64,000 bases of DNA, taken from JAMXLO01 sp037201625. GTDB taxonomy: Bacteria > Pseudomonadota > Alphaproteobacteria > Acetobacterales > Acetobacteraceae. The notes beneath the pieces are model-generated. The model was given only the letters and a program-made list of their open reading frames with translations. It did not search any database and was not told the DNA's origin. Below, in pieces: positions 1 through 10,042 of this stretch. Position 1 is the first letter of the stretch. Each line of letters begins with the position of its first letter. A program made the translations under genes and the position numbers. The stretch is taken from the NCBI GenBank assembly GCA_037201625.1, contig JBBCGR010000003.1, positions 1,550,001 to 1,614,000 on the forward strand, written 5' to 3'.

Positions 1-146
1 AATACCACAACGGATTTTTATCTCACGCCCCGATGGGGGTCGCACACGATGGAAGTATCGCTGCTTGCGCGGCCACAATGACCTCTGCAATCTGCGTTCA
101 TGCCGGTGCAAGGTGCCGGCAGCGTGAACCAACGGGGTCTTCGTCC

Positions 147-434
147 ATGCGCCGCGCCTGTCTCGCCGGCCTGCTGCTGATGCTGACCGGCTGCGTCACG
201 ACCGAACCGGCGTATCTCGCCACCGGCCTGCCGGTGACCCGCGTCGCCTGCACCATCAGTGTCGATGCGCTCGGCCTATGCTACAAAGCGGCCGGCGACC
301 TCTGCGGCCCGCGCGGCTTCGCTATCTATGACTGGGATGGCAGGCCCTGGAGCCTCCCGTATCCCGACCCGCAATCCTACGATTACGATGGCCGGCTGGA
401 CGCCACCGCGCTGCTGGTCGCCTGCCGTTCCTGA
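147..434 (+). CDS. small putative lipoprotein
   Basis: The protein is 95 residues. It begins MRRACLAGLLLMLTGC, a positively charged N-terminus, a hydrophobic stretch and a lipobox-type LTGC, so it is probably exported and lipid-anchored at the conserved Cys (about residue 16). The frame stays open upstream to position 33, but the ATG at 147 puts the signal peptide at the N-terminus. The rest (GFAIYDWDGRPWSLPYPDP) matches no family I recognise. It stands alone, 98 bases before the transglutaminase cluster on the same strand. The function is unknown. Confidence 0.55.
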   Translation: MRRACLAGLLLMLTGCVTTEPAYLATGLPVTRVACTISVDALGLCYKAAGDLCGPRGFAIYDWDGRPWSLPYPDPQSYDYDGRLDATALLVACRS

Positions 435-532
435 CCGCGCGCCGCCGTGACCACACCGCAGCACGGTTGCTGCATGGCACAATCCGCCGCAGAATGACCG
501 TTGCCCCCGCATCCCGTCAGCAAAGTCAAACG

Positions 533-3500
533 ATGACGCTCTCCGTCGCGCTCACCCACCGCACGACGTATCGCTACGATCGCGCGGTCACCCTGGGGCC
601 GCAGACCATTCGCCTGCGGCCGGCGCCGCATGCCCGCACGCCGGTCCTGTCGTATGCGCTGCGCATCGAACCGAAGCCGCATTTCATCAACTGGCAGCAG
701 GACCCGCAGGGCAACCACCTCGCCCGCGTCGTGTTCCCCGAGCGCGTCACCCATTTCGACGTCACGGTCGATCTCGTCGCCGACATGGCGACCATCAACC
801 CGTTCGACTTCTTCCTGGAGCCCGAGGCCGAGACCTGGCCGTTCAGCTACGATCCGCTGCTGGAACAGGAACTCGCGCCGTTCCGCCGCCTGGCGCCGAT
901 GGGCAGCCTGCTGCGAGGGCTCTACGACCAGGTGCCGCGCGACGAAGAGCGCACCGTCGACATGCTGGTGGCGCTCAACCGCATGGTGCAGGACCGCGTT
1001 GCCTATATCGTCCGGCTGGAGCCGGGCGTCTGGACGCCGGAGGAGACGCTGGCGGCCGGCAAGGGCTCCTGCCGCGACTCGGCCTGGCTGCTGGTGCAGT
1101 TGCTGCGCCATCTCGGCTTCGCCGCGCGCTTCGTCTCCGGCTACCTGATCCAGCTTGTGGCCGATGTGAAGCCGGTCGACGGCCCCGCGGGTCCCACCGC
1201 CGATTTCACCGACCTGCACGCCTGGGCCGAGGTCTATCTGCCGGGCGCGGGCTGGGTCGGGCTCGATGCGACCTCGGGCCTGCTGACCGGCGAGGGCCAC
1301 ATCCCGCTCGCCGCCACGCCCGAGCCGCAATCCGCCGCGCCGATCACCGGCGTGGTGGAGAAGTGCGAGACCGAGTTCGGCTTCGAGATGCACCTGACGC
1401 GCGTGCGCGAGACGCCGCGCGTGACCAAGCCGTACAGCGAGGCGCAGTGGCAGGACATCCTGGCGATGGGGGCTGCGGTGGACCGTGCGCTCGTGGCCGG
1501 CGACATGCGCCTGACCATGGGCGGCGAGCCCACCTTCGTTGCCGCCGGTGATTTCGATGCGCCGGAGTGGACCACCGATGCGCTGGGGCCGACCAAGCAG
1601 GTCTTCGCCACTCGGCTGATCCGCCGGCTGCAGCCGCTCTGGGCACCCGGGGCGGCGTTCCAGTCGGTCTACGGCAAGCATTATCCGGGCGAGCAACTGC
1701 CGCGCTGGGCGCTGTTCGCGCACTGGCGCAAGGACGGCGAGCCACAGGGTCCTGGCGCGACCTGTCGCTGCTGGCGGACGCCGACACCACCGGCACGGCC
1801 GGCGCCGATGATGCGGCACGGTTCTGTGCCTCGCTGGCCGAGCGGCTGCAGGTCGATCCGTCGCTGGCGCAACCGGCGTACGAGGACGTCCATTACTATC
1901 TCTGGCGCGAGCACCGGCTGCCGGCGAACGTCGTGACCGAGGCGGCGAAACTCGGCGACCCGATCGAGCGCGCCCGCCTCGCACGCGTGTTCGGCCAGGG
2001 CCTCGGCGCGCCGGTCGGCAGCGTGCTGCCGCTGCGCCGCGTGATGCGCGACGGGACCCGCATGTGGCAGAGCGGGCCTTGGCACTTCCGCGGCGGCGTG
2101 CTGTTCCTGGTTCCGGGCGATTCGCCGATCGGCCTGCGCCTGCCGCTCGACAGCCTGCCCTGGGCCGATCCCGAGACGATCGAGCAGGAGACCGAGGCCG
2201 ATCCCTTCGCGCCGCGCGATCCGCTGCCGCTGCGCCAGGCCTTCCGCCGGTTGCCGGCCGACACGATGGCGGCCGGCGCCGAAGGCTTCCGCCCGATGCC
2301 GCAGGACCTGCCCGTGGTGGGGCGCGGCGAGCCGGAACTGGTGCGCACCGCGCTCTGCGTGGAATCGCGCGACGGCATCATCCACGTGTTCCTGCCGCCG
2401 CTCGTGGCCGCGCAGGACTGGCTGGCGCTCGCCGCCGCGGTGGAGGACACCGCCGCCGAGATCGGCCGGCCGGTGGTGCTGGAGGGCTATCTGCCGCCGC
2501 GCGATCCTCGGCTGCTGCATTTCTCCGTGACGCCGGATCCCGGGGTGATCGAGGTCAATGTCCATCCGGCGGCGAACTGGAGCGAACTGGTCGGGCGCAG
2601 CGAACAACTCTACGAGGAGGCGCGCCAGGTCGGGCTGACCACCGAGAAATTCATGCTGGACGGCCGCCATATCGGCACCGGCGGCGGCAACCACGTGGTG
2701 ATGGGCGCGGCCGAATCCGCCGACAGCCCGTTCCTGCGCCGCCCCGACCTGCTGAAGTCGCTGCTGGGCTTCTGGCACAACCATCCCAGCCTGTCCTACC
2801 TGTTCAGCGGCCTGTTCATCGGGCCGTCCTCGCAGCATCCGCGCATCGACGAGGCGCGGCAGGACAGCCTGGCGGAACTGGAGATCGCCTTCGCGCAGAT
2901 CGAGCCGAAGAAGGCCGTGCCACCCTGGCTGGTGGACCGGCTGTTCCGCCACCTGCTGGCGGACATGACCGGCAACACCCATCCATCGCACCGAATTCTC
3001 GATCGACAAGATGTACGCGCCGGAGACTGCGTCCGGCCGGCTGGGCCTGGTGGAATTCCGCGCGCTGGAGATGCCGCCGCACGCGCGCATGGCGGCAGCG
3101 CAGATCCTGCTGATGCGTGCCGCGCTGGCAACCTTCTGGCAGACGCCCTACGAGCGCCGGCTGGTGCACTGGGGCACGCGCATCCACGACGACTTCCTGC
3201 TGCCGCACTTCGTCGAGCAGGATTTCGCCGGCGTGCTCGAGGAATTGCGCAACCTGGGCTTCAGCCTCGATGCGGACTGGTTCGACCCGCATTTCGAATT
3301 CCGCTTCCCGCGCATCGGCGAGGTGTCGCTGCGCGGCACCACGCTGGAGTTGCGCCACGCGCTGGAGCCCTGGCACGTGCTGGGCGAGGAGCCGGCCGGC
3401 GGGGCCACGGTCCGCTACGTCGACAGTTCGGTGGAGCGCGTGCAGACGCGCGTGTCCGGCTGGGTGGATGAACGCTTCGTGCTGGCGTGCAACGGCCATG

Positions 3501-3850
3501 CGGTGCCGCTGACCGCCACCGACCGGGTCGGCGAATATGTCGGCGGCGTGCGCTTCAAGGCCTGGCAGCCGCCGCTCGGCTCGCTGCATCCGACGATTCC
3601 GGCGCAGACGCCGCTGGTGTTCGACATCTACGACCGCTGGACCGGCCGCAGCCTGGGCGGGCTCACGCACCACGTCGCGCATCCCGGCGGGCGCAACTAC
3701 GAGCACTTCCCGGTGAACGCCAACGAGGCGGAGGCCCGCCGCCGAGCGCGCTTCTTCCCGATCGGCCACACGCCGGGTGCGATGCCGGAGCCGAAGCTCA
3801 CGCTGTCACGCGAACATCCGCGGACGCTGGACTTGCGCCGCGCCGGCTGA
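533..3850 (+). pseudogene. DUF2126 transglutaminase-like protein, frameshifted
   Basis: This is a large transglutaminase-like protein of about 1100 residues. The first part reads MTLSVALTHRTTYRYDRAV and holds the thiol-protease core: the catalytic Cys lies in GKGSCRDSAWLLVQ, the His in DLHAWAEVYLPG and the Asp in GLDATSG. The C-terminal two thirds is the DUF2126 region (TMGGEPTF, VNVHPAANWSELV, TGGGNHVVMG, SRHxFRY-type end). The frame breaks near 1745, where the sense resumes at WRDLSLLADAD, and near 2985, where CCAT is duplicated in tandem inside the codons for NTHRTEFSIDKMY. It starts a four-gene cluster with the ATP-grasp/alpha-E protein and two more transglutaminase-like genes, which together are predicted to make or modify peptide amides. 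No catalytic residue looks lost, so the breaks may be sequence errors. Confidence 0.85.
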
Positions 3851-3867
3851 CTGGTCAGCCTTCAGCC

Positions 3868-6336
3868 ATGACCCGCGACGAAATGGTGGATGGCAAAGGC
3901 GGATTGCGCCCGCAATGGCGCACGCTCCTGGGCGTGCTCGCCGGCCTCGGCCATGAGGAACTGGCGGAGCGCGCGCGCCGGCTGGAGCGCGTGATGCAGG
4001 AGGACGGCGTCGCCTCGCTGCTGCCGGGCTCGCCGCCTGATCCGTGGCGCTTCGATCCGATTCCGCTGCCGCTGTCGCAGGCCGAGTTCGCAATGCTCGA
4101 AGCCGGGCTGGCGCAGCGGGCGAGGCTGCTCGATGCGCTGCTCACCGATCTCTATGGGCCGCAGGACCTGCTGGCCTCGGGCGCGCTGCCGCCGCTTTGG
4201 TGTATGCCAACCCGACCTTCCTGCGGCCCTGCCGGCATGCCACCGCGGAGCCGCTGCAATTCTATGCGGCCGACCTGGTGCGGGGACCGGATGGCGCGTG
4301 GACCGTGCTGGCGGATCGCACCGGCCTGGCGGACGGCCTGGCGCACGCGCTGCAGAACCGGCGGCAGCTTGGCCGCGTGGTGCCCGAACTGTTCGCCTCG
4401 CAACTGCTCTGCCACATCGATCCGTTCGTCGAACTGTGCCTCGACCTGGTGCGCCGCGCGGGCGAGGTGGGCCGCACCGCGCTGCTGACGCCGGGACACG
4501 CCGATCCGGCCTGGTACGGCCATGTCCTGCTGGCGCGCGAACTGTCCTGCGCGTTGGTCGAGGGCGGCGACCTGACGGTGCGCGATGGCGGCCTGTTCCT
4601 GAAGACGCTGCGCGGCCTGCAGCCGATCGGCGTGCTGCTGCGTGGCATTCCCGGGCGCTCGGTCGATCCGCTGGAACTGTCGCCCGACGGCATGGGCGTT
4701 CCCGGCCTGCTCGCCGCCGCGCGCGACCACGTCCGCATCGTCAACAACCCTGGCAGCGGCCTGGCCGAAGCGCCCGCACTCGCCGCCTTCCTGCCGACGC
4801 TGGCGCCGCGCCTGCTCGACGAGCCGCTGGCGCTGCCCAGCGTCGCGACGAAGTGGCTGGATGACGCCGCGGGCGCGCGCCGAGGTGCTGGCGGCGCCTG
4901 AGGCGTGGTGCCTGCGCCCGGCGCTCGACTCGTCGCTGCCGCCGGCACGGCTCGTCGGCATGGGCGAGGAGAACCGCCGCGCGCTGCTCGGCCGGATGGT
5001 CGCCGAACCCTGGCGCTATGCCGCCAGCGCCTGCATCGCGCCCTCGGTCGCGCCCTGCCTCGGGAGCGAGGGCATGGTGCCGCGTCCGGTCCTGGTGCGG
5101 ATGTTCCTGGTGCGCGACCGCAACACCTGGCGGGCCATGCAGGGCGGACTGGGCTGCGTGCTGCCGGACGATGCGCAGGTCTGGCCGAGCGCCGGCCCGG
5201 TCATCGCCAAGGATGTCTGGGTGTTCGCCGAGAACCCGGCGGCGATCGAAGGACCGGCCGCGGCGCGCACCCCACCGCTCGCGATCCGCCGCACCGCCGG
5301 CGACATGCCGAGCAGGGTGGCCGACAATTTCTTCTGGCTCGGCCGCTATCTGGAACGCCTGGAGGGCGCGGCGCGGCTGCTGCGCATCACCATCGGACGG
5401 CTCAGCCGCCCGGCGCCGACGCCGCACGAACAGGCCGAACTGCAGGTGCTGGCCGATTGCCTGACCCAGGCCGGCCTGCTGAACGCCGAAGCGATCCCGG
5501 GCCTCGGGCCGCACGGGCTGGGCCAGGCATTGCTGCGCGTCGCCGAAGCTGGGGCTCGATCCATGCGCTGCTGGGCCAGGTCTCGCGCGTCACCGGCCTG
5601 CTGCGCGACCAGGTGACCGGCGAGATGCACGCGGTCACCGCCCGTGGCCTGCGCGAGGTGGAGGATTCGCTGGATCGCGTGCCGGCGCGCGGCGAGGGCC
5701 AGGCGCTGGATGCGACATTCCAGGCGATGGCGCGGTGCTGGCGTTCGCCGCCACGCTGTCCGGGCTGGCCGCCGAGAACATGGTGCGCGGCGGCGGGCGG
5801 CTGTTCCTGGATCTCGGCCGCCGCGTGGAGCGCGCGCAGGCGGTGGGCCGACCAGGTCGCCTGCACGCTGGAGTTTCCCGGCGCCTCGCAGCAGCCCGCG
5901 CGCATCGAGCACGGGCTGCGGCTGGCGCTGGAACTGTGCGACTCCTCGATCACCTATCGCAGCCGCTACCTGGCGGTGCTGCAGCCGGCGCCGGCGCTCG
6001 ACCTGCTGCTGGCGGATGACGGCAATCCCCGCGGCCTGGCCTTCCAGCTTGCCGCGATGCGGGCGCTGCTCAGCGAGATCGGCGGCACGGCCGATGCCTC
6101 GCTCGCCTCGGCTGCGGCGGCGGCTGCAGGAGGAGCCGCAGGCGATGGTCCGCAGCGTGAGCGAGGCCGTGGACCAGTCGGCAGCCGCGCTGCTGCTCGC
6201 CGGGCGGCTGCGCTCGCTGCGCGACGCCGTTGCGGATCTGTGCGACCGGGTCTCGCGCCGCTACTTCGCGCTGCTGCCGACGGCGCGCACGGTGGGGATC
6301 GAGACCCCGGCTTCGTCGATGCGTGGCGCGGCATGA
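3868..6336 (+). pseudogene. circularly permuted ATP-grasp + alpha-E (COG2308-COG2307) fusion, frameshifted
   Basis: This reads as one polypeptide of about 820 residues, encoded in several frames. The N-terminal part (VYANPTFLRPC, FYAADLVRGPDGAWTVLADR, LFLKTLRGLQPIGVLLRG, IAKDVWVFAENP) is a circularly permuted ATP-grasp ligase domain. The C-terminal part (PSRVADNFFWLGRYLERLEG, FLDLGRRVERAQ, LELCDSSITYRSRY) is the helical alpha-E (DUF403) domain. Frame changes fall near 4200, 4870, 5550, 5735, 5850 and 6115. The stop overlaps the start of the next gene (ATGA). In related bacteria these two domains are often adjacent genes or one fused gene beside transglutaminases, and ATP-dependent amide or peptide ligation has been predicted. 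The substrate is unknown. Confidence 0.8.
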
Positions 6337-7214
6337 TCTACCGGGTACGCCACGTCACGCGCTACGACTACCAGACCCCGGTCAATCTCGGCGCGCACCT
6401 CGCGCATCTGCGGCCGCGGCCGCTGCCGCACCAGAAGGTGCTGCAGGCCGGCGTGCATGCGGCGCCCGCGGTGTCGTGGCGGCGCGACGGCATCGACCAT
6501 TTCGGCAACGAGGTCACCTGGCTGTTCCTCGACGTGGCGCACGCGGCGTTCCAGGTGATCGGCGATGCCATGGTGGACGTGCGCTTTCCCGACCCGCCGC
6601 CGCCCGCCGCAACCCCGTCCTGGGAGGCGGTGGCGCAGCAGGCGTGGCAGGCGGGCCCGGCCGCCTGGCAGGCCGCGGAGTTCGTGTTCGACAGCCCGCA
6701 TGCGCCGGCCAATGCGGACGCGCGCGCCTATGCGGCGCCGTGTTTCCGGCCGGGGCGTCCGGTGCTGGAGGCGCTGCTCGACCTGAACGCGGCGATCAAG
6801 CGGGACTTCACGTTCCGCTCCGGCGTCACGACCACCAGCACGAAAATCGCCGAGGTGCTGCGCCGGCGGGAGGGCGTGTGCCAGGATTTCACCCATCTGA
6901 TGGTCAGCGCGCTGCGCAGCTTCGGCCTGCCGGCGCGCTACGTCTCGGGCTATATCCGCACGCGGCCGAGACGGGTGCGGCTGGGCGCCGACCAGTCGCA
7001 CGCCTGGGTCGGCTGCTGGCTGGGCGCCGAGCATGGCTGGGTGGACGTCGATCCGACCAACGGCATCGTGGTGCGCGACGAGCATGTTGTGCTGGGCTGG
7101 GGGCGTGATTTCGGCGACGTGACGCCCCTGCGTGGCGTGATCCTGGGCGGCGGCGAGCAGGCATTGCTGGTCGAGGTGGTGCTGGAAGAGGCGACCGCAC
7201 CCGCGCAAACGTGA
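6333..7214 (+). CDS. transglutaminase-like cysteine protease family protein
   Basis: The protein is 293 residues (MIYRVRHVTRYDYQTPV). An N-terminal beta domain typical of bacterial transglutaminase-like proteins is followed by the papain-fold core. The catalytic triad is visible as Cys in RREGVCQDFTHLM, His in ADQSHAWVGCWL and Asp in VDVDPTNGIV. The start overlaps the stop of the ATP-grasp/alpha-E gene as ATGA, so translation is probably coupled. This gene is intact, unlike its two upstream partners. It is likely cytoplasmic, with no signal peptide, and acts in the same peptide or amide modification pathway. Whether it is a protease, amidase or cross-linking enzyme cannot be told from sequence. 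Confidence 0.85.
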   Translation: MIYRVRHVTRYDYQTPVNLGAHLAHLRPRPLPHQKVLQAGVHAAPAVSWRRDGIDHFGNEVTWLFLDVAHAAFQVIGDAMVDVRFPDPPPPAATPSWEAVAQQAWQAGPAAWQAAEFVFDSPHAPANADARAYAAPCFRPGRPVLEALLDLNAAIKRDFTFRSGVTTTSTKIAEVLRRREGVCQDFTHLMVSALRSFGLPARYVSGYIRTRPRRVRLGADQSHAWVGCWLGAEHGWVDVDPTNGIVVRDEHVVLGWGRDFGDVTPLRGVILGGGEQALLVEVVLEEATAPAQT

Positions 7215-7251
7215 TGCATCCGTAACCGCAGCCCTGGGTTTGTATGATCCC

Positions 7252-8136
7252 ATGGTGATCCTGAACGTCATCCACCGCACTCGGTACAGCTATGCCGAGC
7301 CGGTCAGCTTTGGGCCGCATCGCATGATGATGCGGCCGCGCGACAGTCACGACCTGCGACTGCTCGAAACCTCGCTCAGCCTCTCGCCCACCGCGAGCGT
7401 GCGCTGGATGCATGATGTGTTCGGCAATTCCGTCGCGATCGCCGAGTTCGCCGAACCGGCGAACGAGTTGCTCGTGGTGTCCTCGTTCCGGGCGGAACAT
7501 TATCCGCTGTCCGAGGAAGCGGTGACGATGGAGGAGTACGCTCGGCACTACCCGTTCAGCTACGACGCCCTGGAGATTCCCGGACATCGGCCGCACGGTG
7601 GAGCGGCACTATCCGATCCCGAGCACAAGCTGGACGTCTGGGCCCGCCGCTTCGTCGAGCAGCAGCAGGACGGCGACACGATGGCGATTCTGCACGCGAT
7701 GACCGACGCGATCCGCGGCGAGTTCGGCTACAACGCGCGCGACGAGATGGGGACGCAGCCGCCGCTGGTGACGCTGGAGAACGGCAGCGGTACTTGTCGC
7801 GACTTCGCGCTGTTGCTGATGGAGGCGGCCCGGGGCCTCGGTTTCGCCGCCCGCTTCGTCTCCGGCTACCTGTACGACGAGGAGCGGGTGGGCGCGGAAG
7901 GCATGGTGGGCGGCGGCGCGACGCATGCCTGGGTGCAGATCTACCTGCCGGGCGCGGGCTGGGTGGAGTTCGATCCGACCAACGCGCTGGTGGGCGGGCG
8001 CAACCTGATCCGCGTTGCGGTGACGCGCGACCCGACCCAGGCGATCCCGCTCGGCGGCAGCTTCACCGGTGCGGCGAATGCCTTTCAGGGCATGGAGGTC
8101 TCCGTGGAGATCACCGCCGAACCAACCGGATCATGA
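7252..8136 (+). CDS. transglutaminase-like protein (second paralogue)
   Basis: The protein is about 294 residues (MVILNVIHRTRYSYAEPV). The frame also opens at 7240, but the ATG at 7252 aligns with the paralogues. The triad is Cys in GSGTCRDFALLL, His in GGATHAWVQIYLPG and Asp in EFDPTNALVGG. The stretch PGHRPHGGAALSDPEH around 7580-7612 looks out of frame. Adding and removing one G gives PDIGRTVERHYPDPEH, which fits the family, so two compensating 1-base indels are likely. It closes the cluster, and its 3' end overlaps the convergent ABC permease gene by 26 bases. Confidence 0.85.
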   Translation: MVILNVIHRTRYSYAEPVSFGPHRMMMRPRDSHDLRLLETSLSLSPTASVRWMHDVFGNSVAIAEFAEPANELLVVSSFRAEHYPLSEEAVTMEEYARHYPFSYDALEIPGHRPHGGAALSDPEHKLDVWARRFVEQQQDGDTMAILHAMTDAIRGEFGYNARDEMGTQPPLVTLENGSGTCRDFALLLMEAARGLGFAARFVSGYLYDEERVGAEGMVGGGATHAWVQIYLPGAGWVEFDPTNALVGGRNLIRVAVTRDPTQAIPLGGSFTGAANAFQGMEVSVEITAEPTGS

Positions 8137-8908
8137 GCAGCGCCACCGCGATCGCCAGGAACGACAGCCCCGTCGTCGCGGTGCCCAGCGCGTAGAGCAC
8201 CGGCGTCGTCACGTTGGTGGTCATGCCGAAGATCTCGAGCGGTAGCGTGTTGTCGCTGCCGGCGGTCAGCAGCGTGCGGGCGAATTCGTCATAGGACAGC
8301 GTGAAGCCGAACAGTGCGATGCCCACGATGCTGGGCGCGATGATCGGCAGCACGACGTAGCGGAAGCGCTGCCAGGGCGAGGCGCCGAGATCGAGCGCCG
8401 CTTCCTCCCACGCGCGGTTGAAGCGGTTGAACACGGCGAACATGATCAAAAGGCCGAACGGCAGCGTCCAGGTCAGTTGCGCGCCCAGGGCTGAACTGTA
8501 CCAGGCCGGATCGAGGTTGGCGAGATTGAACAGCAGGCCGATGCCCAGGCTCACCAGGATCGACGGGATGATCAGGCTGGCGACGGTGAGCGTGAACAGC
8601 ACGAAGCTGCCGGTGAAGCGGCGGCGGAAGGCGAGGCCAGCGGCGAGCGAGATCACCACCGTCAGCACCATGACGATGGTGGCGAGCATCAGCGAGCGGC
8701 TGAGCGAGCCGCCGAAATCGCCGACGGCCTGGGTCTCGAACAGGCGGGCGAACCAGCGCAGCGAGACGCCGTTCATCGGGAAGGTGAGGCCGCCGTCGGG
8801 ACCTTGGAACGACAGCACCAGGATGGTGAAGGTCGGGCCGTAGAGGAACACCACGAACAGCGCGAAGAACGCGGTCAGCACGGTGCGGCCGATGGCGCCG
8901 AAGGTCAT
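8111..8908 (-). CDS. potC: ABC transporter permease, PotC-like
   Basis: This 265-residue inner-membrane permease has six predicted membrane segments (first at about 8-32, then about 68-92, 97-124, 143-158 and two near the C-terminus). The cytoplasmic EAA loop reads EEAALDLGASPWQRFRYVVLPI, the site that docks the ATPase. The family imports spermidine/putrescine-type or related substrates. It follows potB by 33 bases. The start region is duplicated: a 17-bp unit containing ATGACCTTCGGCGCC occurs twice, and the upstream copy reads only six codons before TGA, so the downstream ATG at 8908 is the functional start. No ATPase gene follows, because the operon ends against a convergent gene. Confidence 0.88.
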   Translation of the reverse strand: MTFGAIGRTVLTAFFALFVVFLYGPTFTILVLSFQGPDGGLTFPMNGVSLRWFARLFETQAVGDFGGSLSRSLMLATIVMVLTVVISLAAGLAFRRRFTGSFVLFTLTVASLIIPSILVSLGIGLLFNLANLDPAWYSSALGAQLTWTLPFGLLIMFAVFNRFNRAWEEAALDLGASPWQRFRYVVLPIIAPSIVGIALFGFTLSYDEFARTLLTAGSDNTLPLEIFGMTTNVTTPVLYALGTATTGLSFLAIAVALLMIRLVRR

Positions 8909-8941
8909 GGGGCGCCGAAGGTCATGCGCGGGAGCGAGGGG

Positions 8942-9781
8942 TCACAGATCCCTCCTGATGTCGACGATGCGCAGGATGGCTGCGACCATCAGCAGCACGA
9001 CGCCCAGCAGGACGACGGCGTTGGCGCAGGCGGCCGGGTATTGCAGCAGCGAGATCTGGTTGGAGATCATCAGCCCGACCGAGGCGCTCTGCCCGCCGCT
9101 CATGAGCCGCACGGTGATGAAGTCGCCCATCACCAGCGTGACCACGAAGATGGAGCCGATGGCGATGCCCGGCCTGCACAGCGGCACGACGACATAGGCG
9201 ATGATCTGCCAGGCGCGCGCGCCGTTATCGATCGCGGCTTCGATCAGCCGGCGGTCGATGCGCATCATGGTGTTGAAGATCGGCGTCACCATGAACAGCG
9301 TGTAGAGGTGCACGAAGGCGAGCACGACGGCGAAGTCGGAGAACAGCAGGAATTCGAGCGGCGAGCGGATCAGCCCGATGCGCAGCAGGGCCGAGTTCAG
9401 CAGCCCCTCGCGGCCGAGAAACGGCACCCAGGAGATCATGCGGATGATGTTCGACGTCAGGAACGGGATGGTGCAGACCAGGAACAGCACCAGGCGCGTG
9501 ACCTGGCCGCGCACCACGAAGGCCAGGTAGAACGACACCCAGAAGCCGATCACCAGGGTCAGCGCCCAGACGATGACGGTGAAGCGCAGGGTGTTGAGGT
9601 AGGTGCGCCAGGTGACGGCCGATCCCAGCACGTCCTGGTAGTTCGTGAGGACGAATCCCGGGATGATCTGGACGCTGTCGTAGTCGAAGAAGCTGACCAC
9701 CACGAGGGCGAGCATCGGCAGCAGCAGGAACACGCCGAGGATCAGCGCGAGCGGCGCGGCCTGGAGGTAGGGTGCCTTCAT
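8942..9781 (-). CDS. potB: ABC transporter permease, PotB-like
   Basis: This 279-residue permease has a long first membrane helix (APLALILGVFLLLPMLALVV) and further segments. Its EAA loop, IEAAIDNGARAWQIIAYVVV, is characteristic of binding-protein-dependent importers of the PotB/HisM fold. It pairs with the PotC-like permease downstream to form the heterodimeric channel. It is separated from the binding-protein gene by 261 bases that contain a 36-bp perfect palindrome. That arrangement is common where the binding protein must be made in excess over the membrane parts. Confidence 0.88.
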   Translation of the reverse strand: MKAPYLQAAPLALILGVFLLLPMLALVVVSFFDYDSVQIIPGFVLTNYQDVLGSAVTWRTYLNTLRFTVIVWALTLVIGFWVSFYLAFVVRGQVTRLVLFLVCTIPFLTSNIIRMISWVPFLGREGLLNSALLRIGLIRSPLEFLLFSDFAVVLAFVHLYTLFMVTPIFNTMMRIDRRLIEAAIDNGARAWQIIAYVVVPLCRPGIAIGSIFVVTLVMGDFITVRLMSGGQSASVGLMISNQISLLQYPAACANAVVLLGVVLLMVAAILRIVDIRRDL

Positions 9782-9916
9782 GCGGCGACGGCAGTCCCAT
9801 TGTCGTGGCGTGACGGAGGCTTGCGCGTTGCCGACGTCATGGCAGGGCCAGGCCCACGGCTGTCCGAGTCACGCATGTTCCGAGCCGCCAACCGTTCCTC
9901 GTTGTCCTGTCCTGGT

Positions 9917-9952
9917 CGTCATCGCATGGCCTGGCCAGGCCATGCGATGACG
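9917..9952. repeat. 36-bp perfect palindrome between potD and potB
   Basis: Two 18-base arms (cgtcatcgcatggcctgg and its exact reverse complement) meet with no spacer. In potD-potB mRNA this would fold into a strong hairpin about 90 bases after the potD stop. No U-run follows on the transcribed strand, so it resembles an mRNA-stabilising or processing hairpin more than a rho-independent terminator. The rest of the 9782-10042 gap shows nothing else I recognise. Confidence 0.8.
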
Positions 9953-10042
9953 TCGAAAAACATCGGGCTCTCAACTGCAGTTCCAGCCGGGCGGAACCGC
10001 GTCGGTCCCACCCATGAAGCGCCGCCGCGCTGAGCGCTCATG

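Noticed and set aside
8804..10033. 409-codon plus-strand open frame
   Set aside because: Antisense to potB; His/Asp/Gln-rich sequence with no domain.
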